From Filobasidium wieringae (lineage: Eukaryota > Basidiomycota > Tremellomycetes > Filobasidiales > Filobasidiaceae), in NCBI GenBank assembly GCA_001600055.1, contig BCIV01000010.1, positions 372,001 through 436,000 on the forward strand: DNA of 64,000 bases. The letters are read 5' to 3'. How positions within the stretch are numbered: position 1 is the first letter of the stretch; each line of letters opens with the position of its first letter. The notes beneath the pieces are model-generated. The model was given only the letters and a program-made list of their open reading frames with translations. It searched no databases and was not told the origin of the DNA. Positions 1-11,450 of this stretch are shown here, piece by piece. A program made the translations under genes and the position numbers.

Positions 1-3000
1 CTAACCTGGAGTAAAGCTCCATCACCAGGTCCTTTTGTTGCGACAATTCCAGCGCCGATTCTTCTTGAGCCTCTTGTAAACGGGTTGCATCAGACGACGC
101 GCAAGCCAGCTCGGCAGTAGCACGATTAAGCGAATCCTCCATCGATTTGGTTTCGCTTCGCAACTTTTCAACAGCCTCTGCGTGAGCTTCTTGCTGTGCT
201 TCGATACTGGCAGTTAGATCCCTGATCTTATCCTCCAGCTCAATGATCGCTGTCTCATGCTTAGACGCCAGCTGTGATAAATCGTCGAGGCTCTCGGCTT
301 TCAGACGAGCAATCTCTTCAGTCAACTGTTTGATCTTCTCCGTCGACACAGTCTCTGCTCGATTGTGCTTCATTTCGAGTTCTGACAACTGGTTCTCCTT
401 CAGCGTATTCGCAAAGTCGATTTGCTCTTGTAGTACGACACATCGTTGACTTGCTGTTTCTACTTGTGTCTGTAGTTTCTTAGCTTCCTGCAAATGAGTG
501 TTGACGGAATCCTGCAGGGAAGCGATAATCGTATCTCTTTCTTCCAATCGAGCTGTATGCCTTACGAGGTCGGTCTTGAGTTCGTCTACCTCCCTTTCTT
601 TATCGGAAACTGCCTCGTTCAAGGCTACGATCGTCTCTTCGTACTCGGCAATGGATTCGTTGGCCATTTCCAGGTTCATTTCAACCTTTTGCAGTTTGGC
701 CTGCTCGACGGCTATCTGGTTAGTTCGCCTCGAAACTTTCCCTTCCAGCTCCCGCGCACTGTTCTGCAGATGCACCAATTTGTCTTCTGTGGAATCCGTA
801 TTAGCAATACGAAGCTCCTCTTGTAGTTCTCGAATCTGGGTCTCCTTCTTGGAAACATCCTGTAGGAACGTCTTTATTTTATCTTCCACGCTGGCCTTAG
901 TATCTAACAGATCATCGTACTCCAGCTGCAAAGCAGCAAAGTCGTCTTCAGTCCTGGTGAGTTTTTGCTGCAGCTGAGATTCGGAGTCCACATTGCGGTC
1001 TCTTTCCTCTTGAAGTAGAGTCTCGACCTCGGCAAGCTCTCGGCGTCCACGTTCTACTGCGGCTTCCGCGATAGTGGCTGCCGTCTTGTTGTCAACTAGA
1101 GCCTTGTCGAGGATATTATGTTCGACGTCAGCGAACTCTAGCAGACGCTGGCTTTCTTCAAGACTCTCTCTCAGCGCTGTTAATTCCGACTCCTTCTTCA
1201 ACTTGAAGTGATCTAGCTCAAGTTGCGATGTCTCATAGTCAGCCAAGCTTTGTCGGTGCTGCTCTGTAAGCTTTTGTAACGACAACGCTTGGCTTGTTAT
1301 TTCAGCTCGCAAGCCATCTACCAAATCCTTTCCCTGCGCTTCCATCTTCATGTTCTGGGATATCTTCTCTAGCTCTGCAACTTTTTCCTGCAGATCGTGA
1401 AGCTCTTGGTCGGATTCTGTGATTTGCGCAAGAAGCTCTCTAAACGAATTCAACGTTGTTATTACTTTGGTCACAGAAAGGGTCGGACGATGCTTAAACT
1501 TACTGCACTTCCGCGTCTTTCTGATGGATATTCTCGTTCTTCTCCTTCAGCTGTGCATGGGCCTTCAACTTTGCTGCTTGATTTTCGTTTTGCAGCAGTT
1601 CGTATGTCTTCTGCATCGCCAGGATCTCTGCCTGAGCCCGTTGCGATTCCCCTTTTGCAGTGTTCAGCTCGTCTGCTATACTGGTTTGTTCATCTGTCAG
1701 CGTTTGAAGATTTCTCTTGAGTTCCTCTAGTTGATGTTCCAGTTCCGCAGCCCGCACATTGCTCTCTATTAATCTCTTCGCCTGATCATCTCGCTCTGCG
1801 GCGACTTTCTCGTCATCACCAGCTCGAACAGCAATGTCACTCTGACAAGCAAGTGCTGCCGAGAGCTTCAAAGTAAGTTCCCCGACGCTAGCTTCTTTCG
1901 TGGCCAGATCGAGTTTCATAGCCGACAAGACTTCACTTTGACTCGCTAGACAGCTTCGTAGTTCCTGTATGAGGACAACAAAGCATTAATAAGTTGTACT
2001 AGGAAGTTAGCTACATGGGACCACTAACGGATTCTTCGTTCGAGCGGTCATCAACGTGAGATTGCTGTTCCGTAAGCCTTGTACGTAACACCTCAAGTTC
2101 CTCTTCGTGCTGAAGAAGCTCCCTTTTGGAGTTGGACAACGCTGCCTCCAGTTGCTGTAGTTTACGCTCAAGTGCGTCTTTCTCGCTTGTGATCGTTTGA
2201 AGGTTCTCGATTGTCTCTGCCAATTCCATCCGGATTCCTGAAGTATCACCTGTAGCCATGACTTCGCTGTCATCATCCTCTCGGCCGTCTGGTAGAGGCA
2301 TACGGCTAGCCAGAGCCAGGATTTCTGCGTCTTTGGTCATAACCAGATCTTCGATCTCAGCAAGATTATCTTCCAAAGCTGCCTTGTCCCGCTTGAGAGC
2401 TGCGTTCTCTCTCTGAATTGCTCGCAGAATCTTATCCGCTTGAGCTGTGGCTGGAGCAGCGATACTAGCATCGCTCGTTTGTACTGGCATATTTCTGAGC
2501 TCTTTCTGGAGCTCCCTCACTTGACTCATCGCGGCGTCCCTTTCTTGAGTCTTAGCAATAAGATCTTCTCTGATAGCTTCAATCTGACTCTGACTGTTCA
2601 TCATGTTTCTATCAGACGAGCCACTTTTGGTTGCAGCAAGCTCTTGCTCAAGGGTTAGGAAAGACTGCTGCTTATCCTGCAGATCTGCCTCGACTTCCTT
2701 CAAACGGAACTCCAATCGGTTGATGACTATGCTTCGTTGTTCCAGATCGTCTTGTTGCTTTCCTAGTCTATCTTCAAGACTTTGTCGTTCCTGTTTTGCT
2801 GCCTTTTTGGTGTCATCCAGTTGCTTTTGGGCGGACTGGCCGTCTAGTGATCTGAGATAATCCAACTCGTCATTTGCATCAGATAACTTGCTCTTGATGT
2901 CCTCCATCTCTCGTTCTATCGAGCGCTCCAAAGCCATCTTCTCATTCTCCATTTTCAATGCCTGTCGTTTGGCAGCGGCGAGGTCTGTTCGTAGCTTCTC

Positions 3001-4113
3001 GATCTCTTTCAAGTCTAAACCTGGCATGGCTTGCGACCGGAGCTGTTCAACTTCGGCCTCAAGGGCTTGGATCTTCGACACAGAATTACCTCCACTGAAA
3101 GAAAGTGCTCTTTTGGACCTTCGTGGGGATTCAGGGAAGGCATTCTGAGCACGTAGTCGTGCTGGAGTCGCCAAAACAGAACCGTCCTGTAAAATAGGCG
3201 AGCTTAGAAATATACTAAAGCTCACACTTGAGATTGAAACTCACACTACGGCTTTGCTGCATCAACTTCAGGTTCTCTCTTCTCAGCGCCGCGACTTCAT
3301 TCTCCAGAGTCATAATAATGGAACGATCTTTGTTTGATCCGGTTTGCCCGCCAAACCCACCGTTACCGAAAATTCCTCCGCTAGAACTGAGTCTCGCCTC
3401 GTTCTCGAGCGTCTCCTTCTCGGATTGAGCCTTTTCCAGTTGTCTCTTCAGACTCTTGATCTCCTCCTGCAATCCGTTGACCGTGCTTTGTACCCTAGCA
3501 GCGGCAGCGGAAGAATTCCCCCTGGCATCAAGCTCTAGTGACGCGGGGGTAGTGAGCAATGTTAGTTTAATGCTGGCTTGCTTCTGCCATCAAGCTCACC
3601 ATATTGTAAGCGGTCGATCTCCTTATCGTGTAATTTTTGCTTCAAACTGGAATCTTGCAATGTCGACTCCATATTGGCTAATCTGATGTTGGCATTGGCG
3701 AGTTCCTGCTTAGCTCGGGTGAATCAGCCATGTAGATATATGAGCATGATGACTTTCACTAACTGCAGTGGTCCTAGTCAAAGCGGTTTCCGCTTTATGA
3801 GCTCGCTCCTGTTCTGTTTGAGCCTGCCAGATGCGAATGGTCAAACCATCGCTTCCTACAGTCAAAACGGATGTACGAACCTTGTATACAGCATCATCTT
3901 TAGCACGTTGAGTCTCGGTAAAGAGCTCCTCCCGTTTAGCTTGTTCGTTTACTAAAGTTTGTATCTCGAAATCTTAAGATGAAAGTTGTGAATGGTCAAT
4001 TCTTGCGAAAGCTGTATGTAGCTTATGGCTCGCATAAGCTCACCTTTCTGAGCAAGCTGGCCTTTGAGCTGCTTGACTAGCTGGTCGGAATCACCCGAGC
4101 CAAAGAAAGCCAT
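1..4113 (-). CDS. Long coiled-coil protein, N-terminal part (3' end outside window)
   Basis: The protein starts at the ATG at 4113 (MAFFGSGDSDQLVKQLKGQL) and runs through several short introns to the window edge, giving well over 1,200 residues. After the first ~100 residues it is almost continuous heptad-type sequence rich in E, K, Q, L, R and A, with frequent ELE, QLEEL and EKDALERKL patterns, broken by short Ser/Gly-rich linkers (about 3340-3420 and 3100-3200). No motor, kinase or other catalytic domain is visible. The first two bases of a possible donor (CAG|GTTAG) lie at the extreme left edge, so the gene continues beyond it. Length and composition fit a cytoskeletal, spindle-pole or vesicle-tether scaffold, but I cannot assign a family. 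A CACGTG hexamer lies about 170 nt upstream of the start. Confidence 0.75.
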
Positions 4114-4280
4114 CGCTGGCAACTAGTCCTTTAACGCAATATCACAGGTGCAAGAGATAGTGGGCAAATTGAGGACAGAGTCGAGAAGTTGATGAGGAAG
4201 ACGACCGGCACTTGCAATTTGATGATCTAGCGTTTGGGTATAATCTACTCGTTGTTTGTTTACAAGTTAGAGATCACGGT

Positions 4281-4286
4281 CACGTG
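4281..4286. promoter_or_regulatory. CACGTG E-box upstream of the coiled-coil gene
   Basis: Palindromic CACGTG within GGTCACGTGATT, in the 217-nt gap between the carrier stop codon and the coiled-coil start at 4113. bHLH factors of the Cbf1/Pho4/USF type bind this core. Function here is inferred from sequence and position only. Confidence 0.3.
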
Positions 4287-4330
4287 ATTTGCGGATCGCA
4301 CAACAACAACAATAATCCGGAAGTACTGGT

Positions 4331-6002
4331 CTATTTGCTGAAAGATCTCATGACGGCTTCCCACACAGCCAAAGCCGAAGCATTGACGGGAAACGCTCGA
4401 AGAGCGACAGGTACAATTCCCTGGCAGAGGAGGAGTCAGAAGCGATCCGCGGTGCAGCCAGTGCTTTGCCCAGGACTCACCCGGTAGAAATTAGTTCCGC
4501 CGACAAAGAGGTTTCCTAGTCTCGATCTGGAATTACAATCTTTCTCGTGAAGAATTGTCTGGAAAGAATGCCATGCGTTTTTGTACTTGGGCTGCGATAG
4601 TCCGTCCGCCATGATACGATTCTTGATGTTGTCAGCAGGCAATGCGAATGCCCAATATGCTTCGGGAAGGGGCATGGAGCGATGAGAAGCTAGTTATCCT
4701 GCAAGATCAAACCGGAAAGCTTACCATTACTAGCCATTCCTCCTGCAATAAAGTTGCTCGTACCTTGAGACATCGCATAAGGGGTCCCTTCAAGCTTCTG
4801 AAATTGGCGATTGAAGAACTCAAATCCTATATAGAAAAGTCAGTCTTTATTTTCTTGTGGAACACGGTTGCGCGATTTGTCTAACCTCCAAACATCCACT
4901 ATTACGATCAAACCATAAGCTTGGTCGATGACAAGTGATGGATTTTTCTCTTATACTTACGGCGAAATTGCTTCTGAACCACAGCGATGCTGCAAAGCCC
5001 TTCCACATGCCTGTCACCCCTTGTACCTTGATCGTCTGTTTCACCACATCGATTGGACCCGTATATCGTTCCCTATAGAGTTCTCGAGGTATAACCGTGG
5101 AGTACGCTCGAGTTTGGCCAACGGAAGAAGGAGCCGCGGAAGCTGATAAAGACTTGTCCTTCAAGGCATCCAGACTGAATTGTAATTGCAGTTTGGCTTT
5201 AATCGTCTCGATCGGATGTGCAAAGGCAGCACTAAACCCTGTAGAGGTGTCTTTAGTTGAGATTTTACCGTTTTATTCATTCACCACTCACTTTGAGAAT
5301 CCAGCGAGCATTCCTGTTTGCCAATACCGCAGGTATAGATTAGCAATACGTAGCGTCTTGCTCTAACAACGCCCTGGCTTACCCGCTACTGCATGACCGA
5401 AAAGGCTAAGCCGCCTCCCGTCATCCCCGTCTGCGAGCGGTCCTGATAGCTTTTTCGGGTCAAACTCGCTCAAACCAAAATCCTTGAACCAGACTCGGTA
5501 ATTATGAAGGCTTCCCATTAGAACAGCATCGGTTACGCTCCATCCTATTGCGGGAGCGAGAGCTCCAGCGTAGAGCTTACGCGGGCCTTCCTTCGTGACT
5601 GTTTGCATGAAGCAGTCCGCCGCGCCTTTGTAAGCATTCGGAGGGGCACATTGTACCCTTGTTTTGATTGTATCGAACGCTAGATCGACCATCAAGACGA
5701 TTCTTAGCTCGCATCGCGACAATCCGAGAATTTGGTTCACATACGGTGGCCAACAATCAGCTATTTGGACGATTAAGGTAAGCAATAAGCTCGATACCAT
5801 CGTTGGCACATTTTTTACTCGCCTTTGTCCACCCCTAAGAACATCAAGAGTTGCACAGCAATACAGAAGTCAGAACAGCGGAATGACAGACTGCGTCGAC
5901 TCAACTGACAGATGCAATTCCTGCTGCAAACCCGGCGAATTGCACATTGGAGCTGGGTGTTGAGACCACCTTCTCGACATCTGGTGTCACACTTGTCGCC
6001 AT
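4331..6002 (-). CDS. Mitochondrial carrier family (SLC25) protein
   Basis: This is an inner-membrane metabolite carrier built from three repeats of about 100 residues. The start at 6002 (MATSVTPDVEKVV) leads into a Gly-rich first helix (FAGFAAGIAS). Repeat signatures are visible in order: AFDTIKTRVQ, HPIETIKAKLQ and LPADNIKNRI. The last two match P-x-[DE]-x-x-[KR]; the first has Ala where Pro is expected. The final exon reads ALRAFPVNASALAVWEAVMR and ends FSK-stop at 4331, a C-terminus typical of ornithine/carnitine-type carriers. Several introns are needed, and the junction near 4480-4560 is the least certain. The substrate cannot be fixed from sequence; carnitine/acylcarnitine- or ornithine-like carriers are the nearest resemblance. 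It is divergent from RTC3 across a 348-nt gap. Confidence 0.82.
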
Positions 6003-6350
6003 TTTGATTAGCTGATCTTGCAGGAGACTCGAAATCCGAACCAAGCCTGAATGATAAATACCACAGATCTAGACCTGTGAGATCGACAAGCGATCTACAT
6101 TGTCAACAAATGACGCCAAGAGAAAGCGCATGACTCGTCATCGGATCCGCTTCGAAAGCGTTCGCGGACGAGCTACGTGACGTCACCGTAAATCACGTCG
6201 CCCATCGCACATGCCAGCGAGCAAAGGTATATAACCGTCGATCTTTGTCATTACACAAGTCGGACGACCACTGTAATTCTGAATTGCTACGAAACTTACA
6301 AACTAAACACGTACAACCAAACCAAATCAATCAAACAACACTTTATCAAT
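6003..6350. promoter_or_regulatory. Divergent promoter region between the carrier and RTC3
   Basis: This 348-nt gap between opposing start codons contains a TATATAA box at 6228-6234, about 117 nt before the RTC3 ATG. It also holds a full palindromic ATF/CREB-type site GTGACGTCAC at 6177-6186 and an inverted repeat ATGAC-TC-GTCAT at 6130-6141 that resembles AP-1/Gcn4-type elements. TATA plus bZIP sites suggests stress-inducible control of RTC3. The elements are seen; their function is inferred. Confidence 0.5.
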
Positions 6351-7037
6351 ATGGGCAAGGAATCTAACGCTGTCTGCTTCAAGCCTCTTTCTGGCCACAC
6401 CAAGGAGTACTGTGTCTTCGTCGCTGACACCGACCTCGTAAGTCTCAACAAGGCTGCAACGCATCTCACACCGTCTGACAGTTGAGTCTTTTCACAGTAC
6501 AACAAGTGGTACAAGGGTGACAAGTCTATCGCTACTACCCTTTTCGTCGACTCTTACCAGCCAGTAAGTCGAAGCGACCTCCCTTTGATCCCTGACACGC
6601 CAATCCTGACCGCTTTCTCCCCTTCTTCAGTTCATCAGCGAGAGCGGTAGCACCGGAACTTGGAACAAGCCTTCTGCTGGAGAGCTTGCTTCTGACTTCG
6701 AGCTTTTCAACGCCGACGGTACCGAGGTTCCCTGGGCTCACGACCTCACCAAGCGTCCTGAGGGAGGTGAGGAAATTGAAGAGGGTGTCAAGGAGGTCAG
6801 CGGACCTAAGGGTCGAAAGGCCAAGAAGCACGCCGAGGAGGATGTTGTGAACATCATCTTGGCTCGTGGAAGGCTGCAGCAGGTCAAGCACATTGGAACT
6901 GGTGGAGCCCCCATCAACGCTTCGCACCAGGGATCTTCCAACAGTGAGTCGATGCACAAACAACTAGATTGTGTGCCAGTGCACTTACACGAATCTTCAA
7001 TTTAGCTCCTTCCGGTGCTGGTGCCTCTTACCGTTAA
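6351..7037 (+). CDS. RTC3: RTC3-like protein with SBDS N-terminal (FYSH) domain
   Basis: This is a small protein of roughly 165 residues encoded by four exons. Exon 1 is MGKESNAVCFKPL...DTDL, then YNKWYKGDKSIATTLFVDSYQP, then a long exon, then a short terminal exon GAGASYR-stop. The pattern of a YxKWxxGDKSI segment, a FELFNADG strand and a DVVNIILARGRLQ helix followed by a Gly-rich tail matches the single-domain SBDS-N proteins such as yeast Rtc3. That family is linked to RNA metabolism and stress tolerance. It lacks the C-terminal domains of true SBDS/Sdo1. The introns (after DTDL, after SYQP and before the last exon) have clean GT..AG ends. The upstream TATA and CRE-type sites fit an inducible gene. 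Family call is firm, cellular role is not. Confidence 0.8.
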
Positions 7038-7314
7038 ATTGCTCAGCCACTAATGCTGAAGCAGTTTTACGACGAACGAATCACACATCCATCATCCCTA
7101 TGCCACGAACTGCGTACCTCGAGTACCAGATGTGAAATGTAACGAAAGAATCCCAAGCGAACAAATCAACGCATACAAAGTCATTGTCAAACATGTCAAA
7201 TCAAACAATAGTAATCAAATCATTGTCACTTCATGTTCATCTCATACATCTAGCGGCTGCCAGTCCAAGGTTCAAATATTGGAGATGACGAATCCTGATC
7301 GCAGGCTGCCTTGT

Positions 7315-8121
7315 TTAACCTTTGATCCCGCTCCACTTGCCCTCTTTTCTGCCCGTGAGACGGTTCGTCATCCCTCTGCTCCGCTCTCTCTTATTCTTCG
7401 GACGAATGACTTCGAGCTTCTGGGTCCAAGCTTTGATTTCCCAATCTTTGAGAGTAGAGATCTGCGTCATTGGTGAAGAGAAGAGGGAAGATGTGCAGTC
7501 CGTTATCAACCGGCCGTGGTCACTCGAATAGACATGAGGGGGAGATCCCGCATGGACAAGTGGACTGAGTGACTGGGAATGCTTGACAGCGGAAGATGAA
7601 TGGATGATGAATATGTCCGAGATGGTTTGCTTCTTCTTGAACAGAGATCCGTCCTTCCACCTCAACACCATAGACAGCCGGTAGATAGGGGTTCCGGACT
7701 GGGCCAAGTTGTTTCTGACTGTCCAGCAGATGTCCTTTGCCCTATCAGAGAATGGATCTGATATGGCTTGATCAAGGAATTCCAATCTTGTGCCTGCAAA
7801 GTCTTGAGCGATGTACTTCTCAAGACTCGCTAGCAGGTCCAATGCCGAGATATTCACCCAGCTAGGAAGACTATCGGTGGAAACCTTCTTCCACCTCTCG
7901 AATCCCTTGACGCCTTTCCCGACCTAGGTCTCTAATTTCGCCTTCCAGTCATTTCCTACAAACGGTTTGTGGGTGTTTGAGAAAGAGGAAGTGTGTAGTG
8001 ATTGGAGAAAATCACAGATTTCGGATTTCTTGGCAAGCCATTCGATCGAGTTCAGGTAGTCTTGTGCAGAGTTGGAGATGTGGACCTTACGAAGGTTGTG
8101 TTGCTGCGAAGGGTTTTGCAT
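7315..8121 (-). CDS. Unknown protein with an in-frame TAG (possible 36-nt intron)
   Basis: Two minus-strand open segments share one frame and are separated by a single TAG at 7924-7926. The upstream part starts MQNPSQQHNLRKVHI at 8121 and the downstream part continues to a stop at 7315. The combined reading would be about 255 residues, with a basic C-terminal tail (KNKRERSRG). A phase-0 36-nt segment at 7924-7959, starting GTAGGA and ending ACCTAG, would remove the stop if spliced. That is the simplest explanation, although it is shorter than most introns in this window. Otherwise the locus is a pseudogene or a polymorphic allele. I recognise no domain, signal peptide or membrane segment. Confidence 0.5.
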
Positions 8122-9241
8122 GATGCTCTTGGGTTGACACGTTAGGCGAGTACAGCGTTCGACAGATCATCATGAGAAGAGGGATCAGGTACCGTTTATA
8201 CAGGGTATGCGGCAATTTCATTGTGATATTGTGATTTTGAAACCAAAGCCCTTAAGGAGTGGAGAAAGGGATCTGAAAGGATAACCCTATTCTGATTGTC
8301 GTCAACAGAGTAGAGGCAAGTTGCTTTCGAAACAGTTATGAAATGCACGTGTTTCAGGTTCTGCAACAACACTTCGCAAGCGCAGTGACTGCGCTTCTAT
8401 ACCATATGCATGCTGGAATCGCATGCGCGCTTGGCGGATTCCTGCGATCGATGACGCTGTGCGACGCGACTTTTCGTACGCACTGACCGTTGTTGGCCAT
8501 TGGTTCGTCCCGCTATTACATCTCTTCTTCATCGACCAATCATCTCTCCTTCTCTCAGGCATTTTAGCTACCCAAACACTCGATCAAGCACACGCTCATT
8601 CTAAAGAGCAGGCAAGAAATTAGCCTACAGGCAACCCTACATAGGACTCTGATTTAAACAGAGGTTAGAATCCGCCAATCGCCTCGCGCAACTTGCAACT
8701 CAAGCTCACATTGCCTTCCTCATTCAGCTTTCCTTCCATTCCCCGATCGCCTTCCTTGACCAGGGGACGACCTGCGAGTGGGAAAAAAGCTCTCATTCCA
8801 AAGAGCTTTCATCATTTCATCACCTGTGAGGCAAGAAGACCCTAGGTGAGTTTGACGACATGGGTTCCGCGCATGCAAAAGACGGAGGCTAATTATGGTC
8901 TTCGTCGTCCATCGAATAGGTTGCTCTGCCTCGAGTGGGTGACCGTCAAAGGAGAGCCTCCCTAATTCCGGCTAGTCCAAGAAGAAATCCATCAATACAA
9001 AACACATCAAAACGAACGAGTAGGTCCAGGCTCCCACTATCGTTTGATTTGAGCCTTCTTGCTAAGGAGCTTCGTAACTCCGATGTGTTTTTCAGGCAAC
9101 TAGGGTTGGGGAAGAACAAGTTCAGCGACATTAGTACAACAGGCGATATCATCTCAATAAATCCCTTCCCACCGACTTCATACCCCCAGCATCCCCGTCG
9201 GCATCCATATAATTAGAATACTATCACACTTTGAACAGGAA
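8122..9241. other. Long gap and 5' leader region of ornithine decarboxylase
   Basis: About 1.1 kb between the unknown gene and the ODC start codon with no convincing gene. The ODC-proximal part contains a candidate 5' UTR intron (GTGAGT at about 8845, AG at about 8919). It also holds two very short upstream ORFs, MGSAHAKDGG at 8860-8892 (inside that candidate intron) and MCFSGN at 9083-9103. Short plus- and minus-strand frames around 8302-8623 have no protein-like features. Confidence 0.4.
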
Positions 9242-10921
9242 ATGGCAACTATCACTCACGAATACACTCAAGCTGGAGATTTCGTTGAGGAGCGGGTCTA
9301 TAGGCTCGTTCCTGGCGTTTCTGCTGGAAGAAACTCACACCAAAAGGTCGAGGGCCAGCCCCTCGCCGAGTTGCTCAATCAACTCGATCACAACACCGAA
9401 AATGCAGGAACCCTTCCCATCAACAACGCATTCGCTCCGTTCCTTCCTACTCCCCCTCCTGGCTCTCCTAGGACTAAGGCTACCAGTGATCTAGGAATCA
9501 ATGAAGACGCTCTTGTGCCTGTGCACGATGCCGACGTCGATTCCTTGATTAGGCAGAAAATTATGGAGGCCGAGCAATACGCGGACGAGAGCGCTTTCTT
9601 CGTAGGAGATTTGAGCAACGTCTACTCTGCTGTCCAGAAATGGAAGAATTCTCCACTGGGAGACAGAGTTGAGATCTTCTACGCTGTCAAGTGTAACCCT
9701 TCCCCCGTCGTTCTGCACCTCTTGTCTCTCATGGGGACTTCCTTCGACTGTGCTTCCGTCGCCGAGATCAACACCGTCCTTTCCCTTCCCAATGCTCCTT
9801 CTCCTGATAGGATCATCTTCGCGAACCCCTGCAAGCCTGTCAGCTTCATAAGAGCTGCTGCCAATAACGGAGTAGAGATGATGACTTTTGACAATGCCGA
9901 TGAGCTTCACAAGATTGCCAGGTCTCACCCTGGTGCCAAGCTAGTCTTGAGGATCTTGACAGACGATTCCAAGTCCCTTTGCCGATTGGGACTGAAGTTT
10001 GGTGCACCTCTTTCGACTTGTGCCGGTCTGCTCAACCTCGCCAGTAACCTTGGATTGAACGTTATTGGAGTTTCCTTCCACGTTGGATCAGGTTGTAAAG
10101 ATCCTTTACAATTTGCCGATGCGGTCTGGCGTGCCAAGCAGGTCTTCGATATGGGCAAGAAGGAGGGATACGAGTTTACTTTCCTCGATGTCGGTGGTGG
10201 ATTCGAAGCCGTCGTTTTCGACGAAATGTCTCTGGTTCTCAGAGACGCTTTGGAGCTATACTTCCCCGCCAAGGAGGGAGTGAGGATCGTGGCAGAACCT
10301 GGAAGGTTTTTGGTCGCCCCTGCATTCACACTTGCGACCAATATCATTGCCAGGAGAAAGGCTTTGGATGAACCACCTATCGAACAGGTTCAGGAGTTGA
10401 AGGCGGAAGGCGAAGGTGCCGATGTCATGTGTAAGTTAAACAGCTTGAACCCTGATTTTTGGTCTGCGTACTAAATCTTTGTCTCTCTAGACTACATCAA
10501 CGACGGTGTCTACAGCGCGTTCAACTGTATCATGTTCGACCACCAAATCGTTCATCCTTACCCTTTGACCATCGGTCAGAAGATTGAACAGGCCATTCCT
10601 CGTCTTGCTGGGCCCCCTCCCTGCAACGTCCACCTTCCTCAGGATCTTACCATTACCATGGGATACAAGGACGTTGAGCGAGCGTCCGTATGGGGACCTA
10701 CTTGTGATTCCATCGATTGCGTCCGAGATGTCGTTCACCTTCCTCGTGGAATCCAAGTCGGGGATTGGCTCGGTTGGGGAGAGATGGGAGCTTACACTAT
10801 GTGTGCTGCTAGCTCTTTCAATGGGATGCCCATCGCGCCTTGTCACTTTACTACCGGAGGAAACACCGAAGAGAGCAGGGAGGTCAGGAAGATCTTGGAT
10901 TCATTCATTACTTCCTACTGA
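9242..10921 (+). CDS. SPE1: Ornithine decarboxylase
   Basis: This PLP-dependent enzyme converts ornithine to putrescine, the first step of polyamine synthesis. Two exons join at TAC (Y) across an intron at 10431-10490, giving about 539 residues. The PLP lysine lies in FYAVKCNP. The phosphate-binding Gly-rich loop is DVGGGFE, with HVGSGC before it. EPGRFLVAPAF is the conserved EPGR motif, and WGPTCDSID carries the catalytic cysteine of the dimer-interface active site. The C-terminal sheet domain ends MGAYTMCAASSFNGM. An N-terminal extension of about 90 residues precedes the barrel, as in many fungal ODCs. The start is the first ATG after the leader uORFs. HIS6 follows in the same direction 530 nt downstream, with no functional link. 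Confidence 0.96.
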
Positions 10922-11450
10922 GGAATGCAGCATAGATTGGCTTGTACAAGTTCAGATTTGTAAACGCTACTTGCGGCAATATGCATTAGTTTTTGGCATC
11001 AATTCAAGGGCAGATTATTGGACAGGTACAAGGATGTTTCGTAGAGGGTAGAAATGGTATTTTTGGGAGGCTAAGACGAATATCGCCATCATCACCGGCA
11101 GTGCGAGGACTGCAAGCCGGAGCCTTGTGAACTTGCGTGTAGATGTGTGGGTGGGTGCGGATGTAAGTGCAGGTGTGGGTGGGTGTTTTCTTGGTTGTGG
11201 GAGGGCGGGTATCTGTGTGTATGTGTATGTGAAGCTTCAACAGATGCGACGCAATTCTTCTTACGACCTATACAGGGTCGCTCAACAGCTTCCTGATTAC
11301 GCCCGTTCTGAAACGCTCGGCAGTGGTCCGTGAACGACAAGTATCCGGTCAAGTGTAGAGACTATTGTAGAGATCATCATTCAACCTTGATTAGTACAGT
11401 CTGGAATTTCTGAAAGTAGCAGTGGGTCCACCAGCAGCTAAACTCTACCC
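10922..11450. repeat. Intergenic gap with GT/TGGG-rich low-complexity tract
   Basis: The gap between ODC and HIS6 holds the ODC 3' region and the HIS6 promoter. From about 11130 to 11232 the plus strand is strongly G/T-rich, with two copies of a GTGTGGGTGGGTG-type motif and a terminal GTGTGTATGTGTATGTG run. On the minus strand this reads as a His/Thr/Pro-rich frame, an artefact of the composition. No gene is seen. Confidence 0.6.

Noticed and set aside
8302..8623. Small frames on both strands upstream of ODC
   Set aside because: Compositionally random and overlapping each other; no splice-consistent extension.
11130..11232. Telomere-like repeat
   Set aside because: The units are irregular, the tract is internal, and genes lie on both sides.
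11004..11352. His/Thr/Pro-rich minus-strand frames
   Set aside because: Explained by the GT-rich tract; no domain and no codon structure.
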